In this document: piece by piece, positions 25,132 to 32,126 of the stretch
Layout of the letters: each line of letters starts with the position of its first letter
Numbering within the stretch: position 1 is the first letter of the stretch
NCBI RefSeq assembly: GCF_004340785.1
Contig: NZ_SLXS01000002.1
Location: forward strand, 186,001-250,000
DNA from: Tumebacillus sp. BK434
Lineage (GTDB): Bacteria; Bacillota; Bacilli; Tumebacillales; Tumebacillaceae
DNA length: 64,000 nucleotides
Direction: 5' to 3'
Made by a program: the position numbers and the translations under genes
The notes under the pieces: generated by a model
Told to the model about the DNA's origin: nothing
Databases searched by the model: none
Seen by the model: the letters and a program-made list of their open reading frames with translations, nothing else

Positions 25132-25208
25132 ACCGGTCAAAAGACGATACGCAAGCTAACTTCACCAAAGCGCTATTCTTCGATCTCGACCAAGAGATGG
25201 GCTATCGT
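25132..25208 (+). pseudogene. Remnant of an XkdX-like gene at the end of cassette 1
   Basis: The DNA aligns with the 3' part of the intact small gene at 29000–29173. It begins CCGGTCAAA, has one extra A that shifts the frame, then encodes DTQANFTKALFFDLDQEMGY against YAEANFSREQLEHAQEMGY, with a 15-base identity CAAGAGATGGGCTAT. No start codon or full frame remains. Confidence 0.5.
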
Positions 25209-25219
25209 GAGAAGACCAT

Positions 25220-25248
25220 GCCCCGCCATTTATTGGCGGGGCTCTATT
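25220..25248 (+). terminator. Hairpin terminator at the end of cassette 1
   Basis: GCCCCGCCA/TGGCGGGGC with a 5-nt loop, followed by TCTATTT. A near-identical hairpin ends cassette 3 at 34185. Confidence 0.7.
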
Positions 25249-25328
25249 TGTTGTAACAGCACAAATACAGACGCACGGAGGTGCATGCCTTCATCTACGA
25301 GCTTAGTATTAACAATAAATTTGGAAGT

Positions 25329-25371
25329 ATCAATTGATTCTGTTTACAATTACAAATGCATAACATATAAT
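25329..25371 (+). promoter_or_regulatory. Promoter and palindromic operator candidate of the first receptor/peptide pair
   Basis: TTTACA (25343–25348), 17 bases, TATAAT (25366–25371) is a near-consensus sigma-A promoter. The perfect palindrome ATCAATTGAT (25329–25338) ends four bases before the -35 box. Confidence 0.7.
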
Positions 25372-25435
25372 TATCAAGTGAGTAACTTTTAGATTTCTTT
25401 ATCTATTTGCACTTTGCTCATTTGGGGGGACACTC

Positions 25436-26617
25436 ATGTCGACGCTTCAATATACAGCAACAACAGGGGTAAGTAGAATCCCCTTGGGTAGACGCATTGG
25501 CGAGATCTTAAACGAGAAGGGGGAAGCCTTCTCAATTCGTAAATTTGCTGAGCACATCGGTATGAACCGAGAAACTTTACGTATTATGATAGCAGGAGGG
25601 CGTCTGATTCAGCCTTCGCAACTTGAGGCGATTGCAGAGGGGTTAGGCTTAAGCGTTGATCGTCTTAAACAGGCCGATACATATAAGATCGAGAGAGAGC
25701 TATTCACCTTACTTCAAGCACGACGACAGACCAAGGTGATGCTAATGCACGCAAGCACATTGGCTGATTCACTGGTCAAAAGTGCAGTTGGTGCAACTGA
25801 GCGTGCCATTAGTTTGAACTACTACGGAAAAGTCTGTTTTCTTCAGTCTCGATATAATGAGGCACATGAAGCATGGTCTCTGGCACTGGAATACGCTGAG
25901 GAGATTATGAAACTTTATGGAGATGGCGATCAACTCCATCTGATTACCTCAAATTTAATGTTGACGTATACCATACGGCGGGAGTACAGCGATATTGAGC
26001 GAATGCTTGCGGTCGTTGAAGAAGCACTTGCTGACTTTCCGGAGGCAATGGGGTTAGCATATTATACCCGCATGAAGGTATGTGAAGATCGGGGAGAAAT
26101 TGAAGAAGCAAAAAAATATGCGTATTTGTCGCTTGAACAATTCGAGCAAACTAACGATGAGCAAATAGGAAAGGCTTTGATTAACACTGCTCATTTCGAA
26201 TTTTTGACGAAGAACTACAAGAAAGCTGCAGAACTTTTGCTGACCGCGATTGACAAACTGATCATGCATGATTATTTCATGCTGATCGCAGTAAAGGAAT
26301 ACGTAAAAACGCTTGTCCGCTTAAAAGAGTATGAAGCAGCGAGTTCTTTAATTGAAAAACATCTCCCACCCGCGCAGGATTATCCCGAATTGCATGGGAA
26401 GCTTCAACTCTTGTATTCCATTGCTAAGGAGACTCCAGAGTACGCCATCAAAGTCTGTGAAAACGATCAACTCGATAAAGAAGTTCGGTACATGGCAAGT
26501 AAGTACCTGACCAGCTACTACAGCGTTAAAGATGACTCTGATTCCGTCCTAAAGTATTATAAGCTGGGGCGCATGCTTTCCAATAATAGAAACGAATTTC
26601 ATGAGGGGGATCTGTAA
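25436..26617 (+). CDS. RRNPP-type peptide-sensing regulator (HTH + TPR), receptor A
   Basis: 393 aa. Residues about 14–80 form an HTH domain (SIRKFAEHIGMNRETLRIMI, then LEAIAEGLGLSVDRL). The remainder is a chain of TPR-like helix pairs (AISLNYYGKVCFLQSRYNEA, TRMKVCEDRGEIEEAKKYAY). This is the build of RRNPP receptors (Rap, NprR, PlcR, PrgX, AimR), which bind re-imported peptides. The stop codon overlaps by one base the start of a gene for a small exported peptide, the classical receptor/signal layout. Size and an adjacent tail-type cassette also recall phage AimR, but no lysogeny genes are present. Confidence 0.8.
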   Translation: MSTLQYTATTGVSRIPLGRRIGEILNEKGEAFSIRKFAEHIGMNRETLRIMIAGGRLIQPSQLEAIAEGLGLSVDRLKQADTYKIERELFTLLQARRQTKVMLMHASTLADSLVKSAVGATERAISLNYYGKVCFLQSRYNEAHEAWSLALEYAEEIMKLYGDGDQLHLITSNLMLTYTIRREYSDIERMLAVVEEALADFPEAMGLAYYTRMKVCEDRGEIEEAKKYAYLSLEQFEQTNDEQIGKALINTAHFEFLTKNYKKAAELLLTAIDKLIMHDYFMLIAVKEYVKTLVRLKEYEAASSLIEKHLPPAQDYPELHGKLQLLYSIAKETPEYAIKVCENDQLDKEVRYMASKYLTSYYSVKDDSDSVLKYYKLGRMLSNNRNEFHEGDL

Positions 26618-26754
26618 TGAAAAAGCAATGGGGACTAACGGTTCTGGCTGTGGGTGTGCTTCTGGGGTCTTTCGTAATTGATCTGGGTAGTAATCAGGCG
26701 AAGGTTGCTCAAACAGTACCGCCCACTCCGTTGAGTATTATCAAAACCCCATAA
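26617..26754 (+). CDS. Pro-peptide of signalling pair A (Phr/AimP-like)
   Basis: 45 aa, starting MKKQWGLTVLAVGVLLGSFV, a compact secretion signal, and ending TPLSIIKTP. GAGGGGG lies seven bases upstream, inside the receptor gene, and the ATG shares a base with the receptor stop codon. In RRNPP systems the C-terminal 5–10 residues are cut out, re-imported by an oligopeptide permease and bound by the partner receptor. The exact mature peptide is not known; the last residues (PLSIIKTP) are the prime candidate. Confidence 0.78.
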   Translation: MKKQWGLTVLAVGVLLGSFVIDLGSNQAKVAQTVPPTPLSIIKTP

Positions 26755-26928
26755 GAACTACTTCAAAGCTCCCTCGTTGCTGGTTGACGAGGGATTAATA
26801 ATGTCAATTGTACGTTTGACATGTTTTTATTTTCCATAGACATGTGGATTACCAATAAAACCGGCTCTCGATAAGTGTGTCGTTTTATTATGTTTATATA
26901 AGGTAATCTAAGGTGTGGAGGTATTGAC

Positions 26929-28218
26929 ATGAATACCCTTGGTGATAAGATCCGTGAGCTCCGATTGCGAAAAGGCATCACCCAAATCGAACTGGCCGCC
27001 GGGCTTTGCACGCCGAGTATGATCTCGCAGGTGGAATCGAATCGGGCGCGGCCATCTTATAAGATGCTGTATGGGCTGGCACTGAAGTTGGAGACGCCGC
27101 TGGAGAACCTTTTGAAGGATGTTGAACTGGACTTGGAGCAAGCAAGTCAATTTAAGATGGCGTTGAGTATGACAAAGGCGAAAGCGTATGGTGCAGCGCT
27201 CCCTCTTTTGGAACGACTGGCGGAGAGTGCATTGACGAAGGTCTCTCCGTCTAAGGTGGAGTTCGAGCTGGCTAAGTGCTATATGGAAACCGGCGAATAT
27301 GAAAAATCATCCTTGCTGTTCAACAAGATGGCGGATGCTGCCAGCCTGCGCCAGGAGCAAGATCTGGTGGCGCAAGTGTTGCTGCAACTGGCCGACCTCT
27401 CGAATCGGAAGAAGGAATACCAGATCGCCAAGCACCACGGGTATAAGGCTCTGGATGCCATGCGCTCACTGGATGCGCATGACCCGTTTTTGTATGCACA
27501 GATCCTCACGCAGTTGGCTGAGATTCACGAGAACATTGGAGAAGTCAAAATCGCATCTGACCTCTACGAAACAGCCTTGGAGATCAGTGAAGGTCTGCAC
27601 AACTTGAAGGAGAAAGCCAAAACCTATCTCGGTCTTGCCGAGTCATTCTACCGCCAAAATGATTTTGAAAAAGCGGCCGAGTACGCAGAACGCTCTAGTT
27701 CAGCAATCGGCGAACTAAGCGATCAGCACACCCTCCTCGCATGGAAGCAGAAACTGCTCATGTTGCAACGAAGCAAAGGGAACCGGCAGCAAACGGTGGA
27801 CGAGCTGTTGAGCATCGCTTCGATACTGGAGGCGAATCAGGAGAAGGAAGAAGCAGGCGCAGTCTTGCTGGATGCGGCAACGATACAGGTTGAGAATGGG
27901 GCGTTGCAGGAAGCGGAAACGTGCTTAGAAAAAGCAAAGCAGCTGTTGCCGCCGCATCATGCCGCGATGGGTACCTATTTTCGCTTGCTCGCCGGACTTC
28001 ATTTTTCCAAAGAGCATCACGAGCAAGGGGACAAGGCTTTGGAAAAGTCGATCCGTATTTTTATGAATCACGCCATGCTGGCCGAGCTGCGGGAAGCGGT
28101 CAATGAACGATGCGAGCGGTTGAATCAGCAAGGGCTCATTCAGGAGGCATTTGAGCAGATGAAGTCATTGGACGAATATTTGATTCACGCTTTGCACGAA
28201 CGAGGTATCGCTCTATAA
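26929..28218 (+). CDS. HTH-TPR regulator (PlcR/NprR-like), no adjacent peptide gene
   Basis: 429 aa. The N-terminal XRE-type HTH (LGDKIRELRLRKGITQIELA, then CTPSMISQVESNRARPSY) is followed by at least six TPR repeats (for example KCYMETGEYEKSSLLFNKMA and YLGLAESFYRQNDFEKAAEY). It is a close paralogue of the regulator at 45426. No small exported-peptide ORF overlaps its end; instead a 180-aa gene follows after 25 bases. It may respond to a peptide made elsewhere. GTGGAGGT precedes the start. Confidence 0.8.
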   Translation: MNTLGDKIRELRLRKGITQIELAAGLCTPSMISQVESNRARPSYKMLYGLALKLETPLENLLKDVELDLEQASQFKMALSMTKAKAYGAALPLLERLAESALTKVSPSKVEFELAKCYMETGEYEKSSLLFNKMADAASLRQEQDLVAQVLLQLADLSNRKKEYQIAKHHGYKALDAMRSLDAHDPFLYAQILTQLAEIHENIGEVKIASDLYETALEISEGLHNLKEKAKTYLGLAESFYRQNDFEKAAEYAERSSSAIGELSDQHTLLAWKQKLLMLQRSKGNRQQTVDELLSIASILEANQEKEEAGAVLLDAATIQVENGALQEAETCLEKAKQLLPPHHAAMGTYFRLLAGLHFSKEHHEQGDKALEKSIRIFMNHAMLAELREAVNERCERLNQQGLIQEAFEQMKSLDEYLIHALHERGIAL

Positions 28219-28243
28219 GGGTGGAGCTATCAAGGGGGATCTG

Positions 28244-28786
28244 ATGACAGCACCTCAAGAAGAAGATTGGAAAACGGTTACGGAGCAACGGTATCAAAAG
28301 GAGTTTGACGAACTGCGCAGCTATTTGCAGTCGATTTATTCGTATGACAGTTCGCGAATCCAGCTCCAATTTACCGTGCTCGAGGAATCAAGAAGATGGT
28401 ATTGGACAGCCTCAAAGTTCAAGATCTCATTGATAGAGGGTGAGCAATGTCATCTTGCTCTGGAGATGGAGAGTTTGGAAGAGCTGGAAAAGAATCAGCC
28501 ATTTATTGATTTTCTCGGGACTGTTGACGGGAACTTTATACCGATCGGCTCAGTGTATCTGTTGAAACGATTGGAACTAGCGGCAGGAACCGACCAAACA
28601 GAAATCGCAGCGCTTGTTCATGCGGGGGCTGTGATCGTTGTCTGTGCCAAGGAAGAGATGACACGGCAGGTATCTGGTGTTCAAGAGAAATGGCATGAGA
28701 TTTATGGTTTCAGAAGCGAGAAAGAGATTGAGTTTGAGGGAACCTGTTATTACAGGTATGACTCGGTATTTAGCTGGCATTATTAA
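28244..28786 (+). CDS. Hypothetical protein co-transcribed with the HTH-TPR regulator
   Basis: 180 aa, acidic, no signal peptide or membrane segment. I do not recognise a family. It has a helical N-terminal third (EEDWKTVTEQRYQKEFDELR) and a mixed alpha/beta remainder ending in aromatic residues (CYYRYDSVFSWHY). A good ribosome site (AAGGGGGA) and the 25-base gap to the regulator imply one operon, followed by a terminator. Confidence 0.7.
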   Translation: MTAPQEEDWKTVTEQRYQKEFDELRSYLQSIYSYDSSRIQLQFTVLEESRRWYWTASKFKISLIEGEQCHLALEMESLEELEKNQPFIDFLGTVDGNFIPIGSVYLLKRLELAAGTDQTEIAALVHAGAVIVVCAKEEMTRQVSGVQEKWHEIYGFRSEKEIEFEGTCYYRYDSVFSWHY

Positions 28787-28793
28787 TGAAAAA

Positions 28794-28831
28794 GGACCTG
28801 AGCACCGCTGATCTGCGGACTCAGGTCTTTT
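28794..28831. terminator. Bidirectional terminator between converging operons
   Basis: GACCTGAG/CTCAGGTC enclosing an inner CCGC/GCGG hairpin, with T runs on both strands. It serves the regulator operon and the minus-strand cassette 2. Confidence 0.85.
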
Positions 28832-28999
28832 CGTTATTTTTGAACAAATTTACAATTCTATTCTGATAGTTTCCCTTTGCAATGCCCAATGTTGTCTTTG
28901 CGGGTGTATCTCTGGCCAAATGGTCGCTTCTCGAAGCAAGGAGCACTTATGTGGATTCGAGTGATCCGTTTTGTGCAGCCAGAGCGTGCAGGGCATTCA

Positions 29000-29173
29000 T
29001 TAAGAGAGATAGCCCATCTCTTGGGCGTGTTCGAGCTGTTCACGGCTGAAATTCGCTTCGGCATAGTCTTTGACCGGCTGCACGTACTCGGCCGGGATGT
29101 CGGAGAACTTGGTGGTGCCGTAAATGTAGATGTTACGCGCGTAAGTGCTGGTGCGGAAGGTCAGGATGGTCAT
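29000..29173 (-). CDS. Cassette 2: XkdX-like small protein
   Basis: 57 aa. It starts MTILTFRTSTYARNIYIYG and ends VKDYAEANFSREQLEHAQEM plus GYLS. The ending resembles XkdX-type proteins found after tail-fibre genes in PBSX-like prophages, where residues such as EQY-x-E-I are common. AAAGGAG precedes the ATG, and the preceding stop codon is one base away. The function of XkdX is unknown. A decayed copy lies at 25132. Confidence 0.6.
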   Translation of the reverse strand: MTILTFRTSTYARNIYIYGTTKFSDIPAEYVQPVKDYAEANFSREQLEHAQEMGYLS

Positions 29174-29174
29174 G

Positions 29175-29555
29175 TTACAACACTCCTTTTTCTGCTAAGT
29201 AGTCCATAAGGGCTTGAAAGTCGGCGCTCTGCTGCGCCTGTAGTTCGACGAGGGATTTGGACTTCTTCGCATTGGTCAGGTGCTCGTCGAGGGAGGTGGT
29301 GAAGTCTTGCAGCTTTTCGTGCATCGTTTTTTCGCGGACGGTCTTGCCGTGGGTGAAGGTGGTGCCATCGAAGTAGATGACAGGTGTCTCCAGTTCAGCC
29401 AGTTCCATCGAGGGGACGGGCACGTCATCGACGATGTAGACTTTTTGGGCGGTGCCTTCGATCTGGTAGTCTTCCAGTTTTGCGTCTGCCGCGACCGGAA
29501 TCCAAGCGGTGACGATGTTGGTTTCGGCTTGCACGTAGATCAGTTTTTTCTCCAC
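29175..29555 (-). CDS. Cassette 2: small accessory protein of unknown family
   Basis: 126 aa. A beta-rich first half (KLIYVQAETNIVTAWIPVAA, VYIVDDVPVPSMELAELETP) and a helical second half (EKLQDFTTSLDEHLTNAKKS). Not recognised; by position it is a tail-fibre accessory or assembly protein. AGGAG stands ten bases before the GTG at 29555; a GTG at 29564 is too close to it. Confidence 0.6.
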   Translation of the reverse strand: MEKKLIYVQAETNIVTAWIPVAADAKLEDYQIEGTAQKVYIVDDVPVPSMELAELETPVIYFDGTTFTHGKTVREKTMHEKLQDFTTSLDEHLTNAKKSKSLVELQAQQSADFQALMDYLAEKGVL

Positions 29556-29568
29556 AGGGTTCACGCTC

Positions 29569-30837
29569 CTATTGAATGATGCGGCCGTAGGTGCCGTCGT
29601 ATTTGTAGAGCTGGGTGCCTTTGACGGCAATGGTACAGAGATTACGGTGCGAGGAGACGCCGTTGAGCAGCGGCTCGGGCACGGTGGTTAAGAGACCGAC
29701 ATGGCTCCAGAATTGGAGGGGTTTGATGTCGGACTGCACGACAAGCCCATTGGTATAGTTGGTGGCATAACTTTGACTGGTAGAGATCTGAAACACATCG
29801 CCCATAAGTCCTTGATAGAGATCCCGCGAGCCCAATTTCGGGCGTCCTGTATAGGCTTCTGTTCCTAAGCGGTCGATGTAATACTTGTCGGATTCGCCAA
29901 GCGCTCCCGAGGTGCTCTGGCCGACCGAAAATAAGGAACCGGTTGCTTTGTCGCTTCGCTCAAATACATACATCCCGTATTCACTATAATTCGAAAAGAC
30001 ATGGCTGGGCGTGGAAGTGAGCGAACTGCCAAACGTGCCACCGTACGGCTGGGTGGTGCTGTTGTTCCCGATGGCCCAATGATATCTGGAGCCGTAATAC
30101 TGGGTGCCCGACCAGGCGGCGGTAACACCGAGGACACCTGCTTCACAGGCGTAGAGGGTTGCCACGGTGCCATGGGTTGTCGGGGCGGCCGCCATCAGCC
30201 GCTGCACGGTGCAGGTCTGCAGGTTGGAGAGGGCGGGAGCAGTTGTGCCACCGAGCGCACCTTTGGCGATGTTCATGGCGACGATGGGGTAGACGGACGT
30301 TTTTTCAAGGGTCACATTCGTGCAGGCGAGCAGCACTTTGTTATACGCAGTGCCGTCTCCGATCACGCCGATGTAGTTCCAGCCTGCGGTGGGCATGGTG
30401 GTGTTGGTGTACAGGTTGTAGACATTGCCGTTGGTCATGTCGACCGCGTAGAATCTCGCCGTCGCAACGCTGTCATAGGTGGTGAAGTAGACCCAGTCGA
30501 CTTCCAGCGTGCTGCTTGTCGTCGGCATTTTCACGGCGGTGATGGAGCCGCTGAATTTGCCCACGAGGCTGACACTTCTCGTCACCGCACCGCTCCCGTT
30601 CACTTCGAGGATCGAACTGTTGTTGTTCAGGAAGACGACGATGCGCAAGTTGGCATCGGTAACGGTACTCCCTTCGTTGACGACCCACATCCCGCGGGGG
30701 GCCGTGGACAGAGTGAGCAGAGGAGCCAATTTCGTGGCTTGGAAGGTGCTCAAATTGCTGCTGGGAACGAAGTCACCGGTGCGGTAGCCGCCGCTACCGA
30801 AGCCTCTGGCACGCAGGGTCAGGTCGGTAGTGATCAT
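29569..30837 (-). CDS. Cassette 2: large beta-rich tail-fibre-like protein
   Basis: 422 aa, no signal peptide, rich in Ser/Thr/Gly/Tyr. Repeating beta segments such as VDWVYFTTYDSVATARFYAVD, each followed by a turn, suggest a propeller-like binding domain. No known domain could be named. Its ATG overlaps the stop codon of the upstream gene (ATGA) and GGAGGTG stands eight bases upstream. It takes the place of the glycine-rich proteins in cassettes 1 and 3, so it is probably the variable recognition part. Confidence 0.65.
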   Translation of the reverse strand: MITTDLTLRARGFGSGGYRTGDFVPSSNLSTFQATKLAPLLTLSTAPRGMWVVNEGSTVTDANLRIVVFLNNNSSILEVNGSGAVTRSVSLVGKFSGSITAVKMPTTSSTLEVDWVYFTTYDSVATARFYAVDMTNGNVYNLYTNTTMPTAGWNYIGVIGDGTAYNKVLLACTNVTLEKTSVYPIVAMNIAKGALGGTTAPALSNLQTCTVQRLMAAAPTTHGTVATLYACEAGVLGVTAAWSGTQYYGSRYHWAIGNNSTTQPYGGTFGSSLTSTPSHVFSNYSEYGMYVFERSDKATGSLFSVGQSTSGALGESDKYYIDRLGTEAYTGRPKLGSRDLYQGLMGDVFQISTSQSYATNYTNGLVVQSDIKPLQFWSHVGLLTTVPEPLLNGVSSHRNLCTIAVKGTQLYKYDGTYGRIIQ

Positions 30838-31502
30838 GAGGTGCGCACCTCCGTCAGTTTTATTCCCCGCGTATTCCACGTATAGGCGTAGGTCTCCGTT
30901 TTGACGACCGAAGTGCCCGCTGCGTTGTAGTACTTCCAGGTGTCAGTCTGGTAGTAGCCGTTTACATCGGGATTGGACAGCGTCGTCTTGAGGTACAGAG
31001 AGCCGTCCTCCCGCAGCCAGTCGCACACTTTGTAAAAACCATTCGTGTCCACGCTGGCCTGGTCGATGCGTTCGTAATAGCGCTGCAGGCGTTCGTCTGT
31101 TGTGTTGAGCTTGCCGATGGTCAGGGATTGGTCGCTTTTGAAAGTACCGGCGACGACCCCGTCGACAAGAACTTCTACGCCCAAGTCGGTGGTTGCATTG
31201 GCGTTCCAGCGCAACTGGGACTTCTGAGGGCGAGAAGCGTCTAAGATGAGCGCTGGGGTCGGCTTTTTGATGGTGGGATTTGCGGTGAAGTTGGTCGTGC
31301 CGTCCGCTTTGACATAGGCGTCAAGGTCGGAAACTTTGGCCGCACCGAGTTGTTCGGCAGTGACATCGTGCGGGTTGCTTTTGTCAGCCGCGTGGGATTC
31401 AAGGAGCTGAGTTCCTTCGATGAGACCGCTTTCGATGCGGTTCATGTCCTTTTCGGTTAACACGTCGTTGTATTGCCAGTTGGTTTTGGGGATATATGGC
31501 AT
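30834..31502 (-). CDS. Cassette 2: tail-fibre-type N-terminal protein with NPHxVT module
   Basis: 222 aa. It starts MPYIPKTNWQYNDVLTEKDM and continues with the NRIESG block shared with 22085 and 31632. NPHDVTAEQLGA, a very common repeat of phage tail fibres, follows. The C-terminal domain (WLREDGSLYLKTTLSNPDVN, WKYYNAAGT) is homologous to that of 31632. GGAGGTG lies seven bases before the ATG. It is the first gene of the minus-strand cassette and faces its paralogue head to head across about 130 bases. Confidence 0.72.
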   Translation of the reverse strand: MPYIPKTNWQYNDVLTEKDMNRIESGLIEGTQLLESHAADKSNPHDVTAEQLGAAKVSDLDAYVKADGTTNFTANPTIKKPTPALILDASRPQKSQLRWNANATTDLGVEVLVDGVVAGTFKSDQSLTIGKLNTTDERLQRYYERIDQASVDTNGFYKVCDWLREDGSLYLKTTLSNPDVNGYYQTDTWKYYNAAGTSVVKTETYAYTWNTRGIKLTEVRTS

Positions 31503-31528
31503 GAGAAGCACCTCCTTACTTTGTATAG

Positions 31529-31550
31529 CCGATGATGGAGGTGGAACTTG
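31529..31550 (-). promoter_or_regulatory. Shared upstream motif, cassette 2 (variant)
   Basis: Read on the minus strand: CAAGTTC (31550–31544), 12 bases, CGGCTA (from 31531). Cassette 1 also continues CGGCTA. It differs from the other two copies at two positions of the first block. Confidence 0.4.
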
Positions 31551-31576
31551 AGGTGAGAATTCATAAAGATTGTCTT

Positions 31577-31598
31577 CAACTTTCAGATACTTGAGCGG
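31577..31598 (+). promoter_or_regulatory. Shared upstream motif, cassette 3
   Basis: CAACTTT (31577–31583), 12 bases ending TTGAG, CGG (31596–31598), 19 bases before AGGAGG. It is nearly identical to the copy at 22030, including the preceding TT and the block TTGAGCGG. Confidence 0.5.
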
Positions 31599-31631
31599 TT
31601 CTATTTTAAGACCAATTAGGAGGTGTCGAGC

Positions 31632-32126
31632 TTGCCGTATGTTCCAAAGACAGATTGGAAATACAACGATGTACTTTCTGAGAAGGATATGAATCGGATT
31701 GAAGAAGGCATTGCAGAGGGAAAGCAACTTGTTGTGGCCCATGCCGCTGACAAGAATAACCCTCATGGAGTGACAGCGGCACAGATTGGAGCAGAAACCC
31801 CCGCCGGGGCGCAAGAGAAGGTAGTACTGCTACAACAAGCAATCAATGCTGATATTGCGGATCTGAAAAGAGACTTGAGCGGGTACAGCGCCTACCGCAG
31901 CGCACCGGACGAAATGGGACAATACACGGTGGTCGAGTATAAACGAGAAGACGGCACTCTGCATATGAGGTCAACGCTCAGCAAACCGGACGCCAACTTC
32001 AATTACGGCACTGCGCTGTGGCAGTTCTACAACGGTGCAGGTACTGCTGTAACAACCACCATCCGATGGACGATCACGTATGATTCCAACAATAAAATCG
32101 TAAGCGAGGTGATGGCATATGAGTAA
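31632..32126 (+). CDS. Cassette 3: tail-fibre-type N-terminal protein with NPHGVT module
   Basis: 164 aa, starting at TTG 31632, chosen because AGGAGGT lies seven bases upstream and the product then begins like its paralogue (PYVPKTDWKYNDVLSEKDM). HAADKNNPHGVTAAQIGAET is a typical phage tail-fibre repeat. A C-terminal domain (KREDGTLHMRSTLSKPD, LWQFYNGAGT) is shared with 30834. Its last eight bases overlap the start of the next gene. It is probably the base or attachment part of a fibre. Confidence 0.72.
   Translation: MPYVPKTDWKYNDVLSEKDMNRIEEGIAEGKQLVVAHAADKNNPHGVTAAQIGAETPAGAQEKVVLLQQAINADIADLKRDLSGYSAYRSAPDEMGQYTVVEYKREDGTLHMRSTLSKPDANFNYGTALWQFYNGAGTAVTTTIRWTITYDSNNKIVSEVMAYE

Noticed and set aside
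25207-25392. 61-codon frame after cassette 1
   Set aside because: It contains the terminator hairpin and the receptor A promoter; composition is non-coding.
28877-29209. Plus-strand frame of 110 codons between the regulator operon and cassette 2
   Set aside because: It is antisense to the XkdX-like gene at 29000–29173, which has a good ribosome site and a matching remnant elsewhere.
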